Part shown: in pieces, positions 63,987 to 64,000 of the stretch | How the letters are laid out: the number at the start of each line of letters is the position of its first letter | Numbering within the stretch: the stretch's first letter is position 1 | Origin: Brachybacterium epidermidis | GTDB lineage: Bacteria > Actinomycetota > Actinomycetes > Actinomycetales > Dermabacteraceae | DNA length: 64,000 nucleotides | Assembly (NCBI RefSeq): GCF_015209585.1 | Contig: NZ_JADEYR010000004.1 | Coordinates: forward strand, 62,001 to 126,000 | Direction of reading: 5' to 3' | The notes under the pieces: generated by a model | Told to the model about the DNA's origin: nothing | The model's database searches: none | The model's input: only the letters and a program-made list of their open reading frames with translations | Program-made: the position numbers and the translations under genes

Positions 63987-64000
63987 GGACGGGCCCGTCC
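63987..64000. promoter_or_regulatory. 14-bp palindrome upstream of hutH, cut by the window end
   Basis: GGACGGGCCCGTCC is a perfect palindrome beginning 26 bases upstream of the hutH start codon. It may continue past base 64000. It could be a hut operator. Confidence 0.3.

Overview
The window is a GC-rich, densely coded bacterial chromosome segment. Mycothione reductase, a SenX3-RegX3 type two-component system beside phoU, CarD, two ClpP paralogues, LytR-CpsA-Psr (LCP) proteins and a WXG100-type protein all point to Actinomycetota. The mix looks most like the order Micrococcales, possibly near Dermabacteraceae/Brachybacterium; that genus-level guess is inference. I see no rRNA, CRISPR array, phage or complete insertion sequence.

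1-8 kb holds an unknown protein, a permuted lipoate-protein ligase, a metallophosphoesterase, valS, a small membrane protein and a long WXG100-type protein. 8-18 kb is a complete selenocysteine module: selB, selA and tRNA-Sec on the minus strand, selD divergent on the plus strand, then a convergent three-gene formate dehydrogenase operon. Its catalytic subunit has an in-frame UGA followed at once by a SECIS-like hairpin, so the window carries both the Sec-insertion machinery and a client selenoprotein.

18-26 kb is a proteostasis block on the minus strand: trigger factor, clpP1, clpP2, then clpX with an apparent one-base frameshift, and chorismate mutase. A GT2-GtrA glycosyltransferase and the stump of a phosphodiester-glycosidase gene sit inside it. 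Two tRNAs and a very clear intrinsic terminator follow. 27-36 kb has an alkyltransferase with a decayed Ada domain in front of it, an aminotransferase, a VanX-like dipeptidase, an ABC transporter-methyltransferase operon, a second CarD-family protein, an MFS permease and a nucleotide-binding oxidoreductase-like protein.

36-45 kb has a beta-phosphoglucomutase plus GH65 phosphorylase operon behind four 19-bp direct repeats, a YihY membrane protein in frame with peptide deformylase, a Rieske lipoprotein, trmB, an LCP protein and a DUF4235-like protein. 45-59 kb has phoU/senX3-regX3 with PHO-box-like repeats, carD followed by a degenerate IspD paralogue, the canonical ispD, a lone PTS EIIB with ispF, ilvA, galE, a GuaB1-type protein, a second LCP protein and mycothione reductase. 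59-64 kb has an MBL hydrolase, an RlmA-like methyltransferase, a butanediol-dehydrogenase-like enzyme and hutH.

One pattern runs through the whole window. At about 17 genes a TANNNT-like -10 hexamer ends 6-7 nt before the start codon and no usable Shine-Dalgarno sequence is present, which is the layout of leaderless transcription. Translationally coupled genes inside operons instead overlap as ATGA/GTGA or carry AGGAG-type sites.
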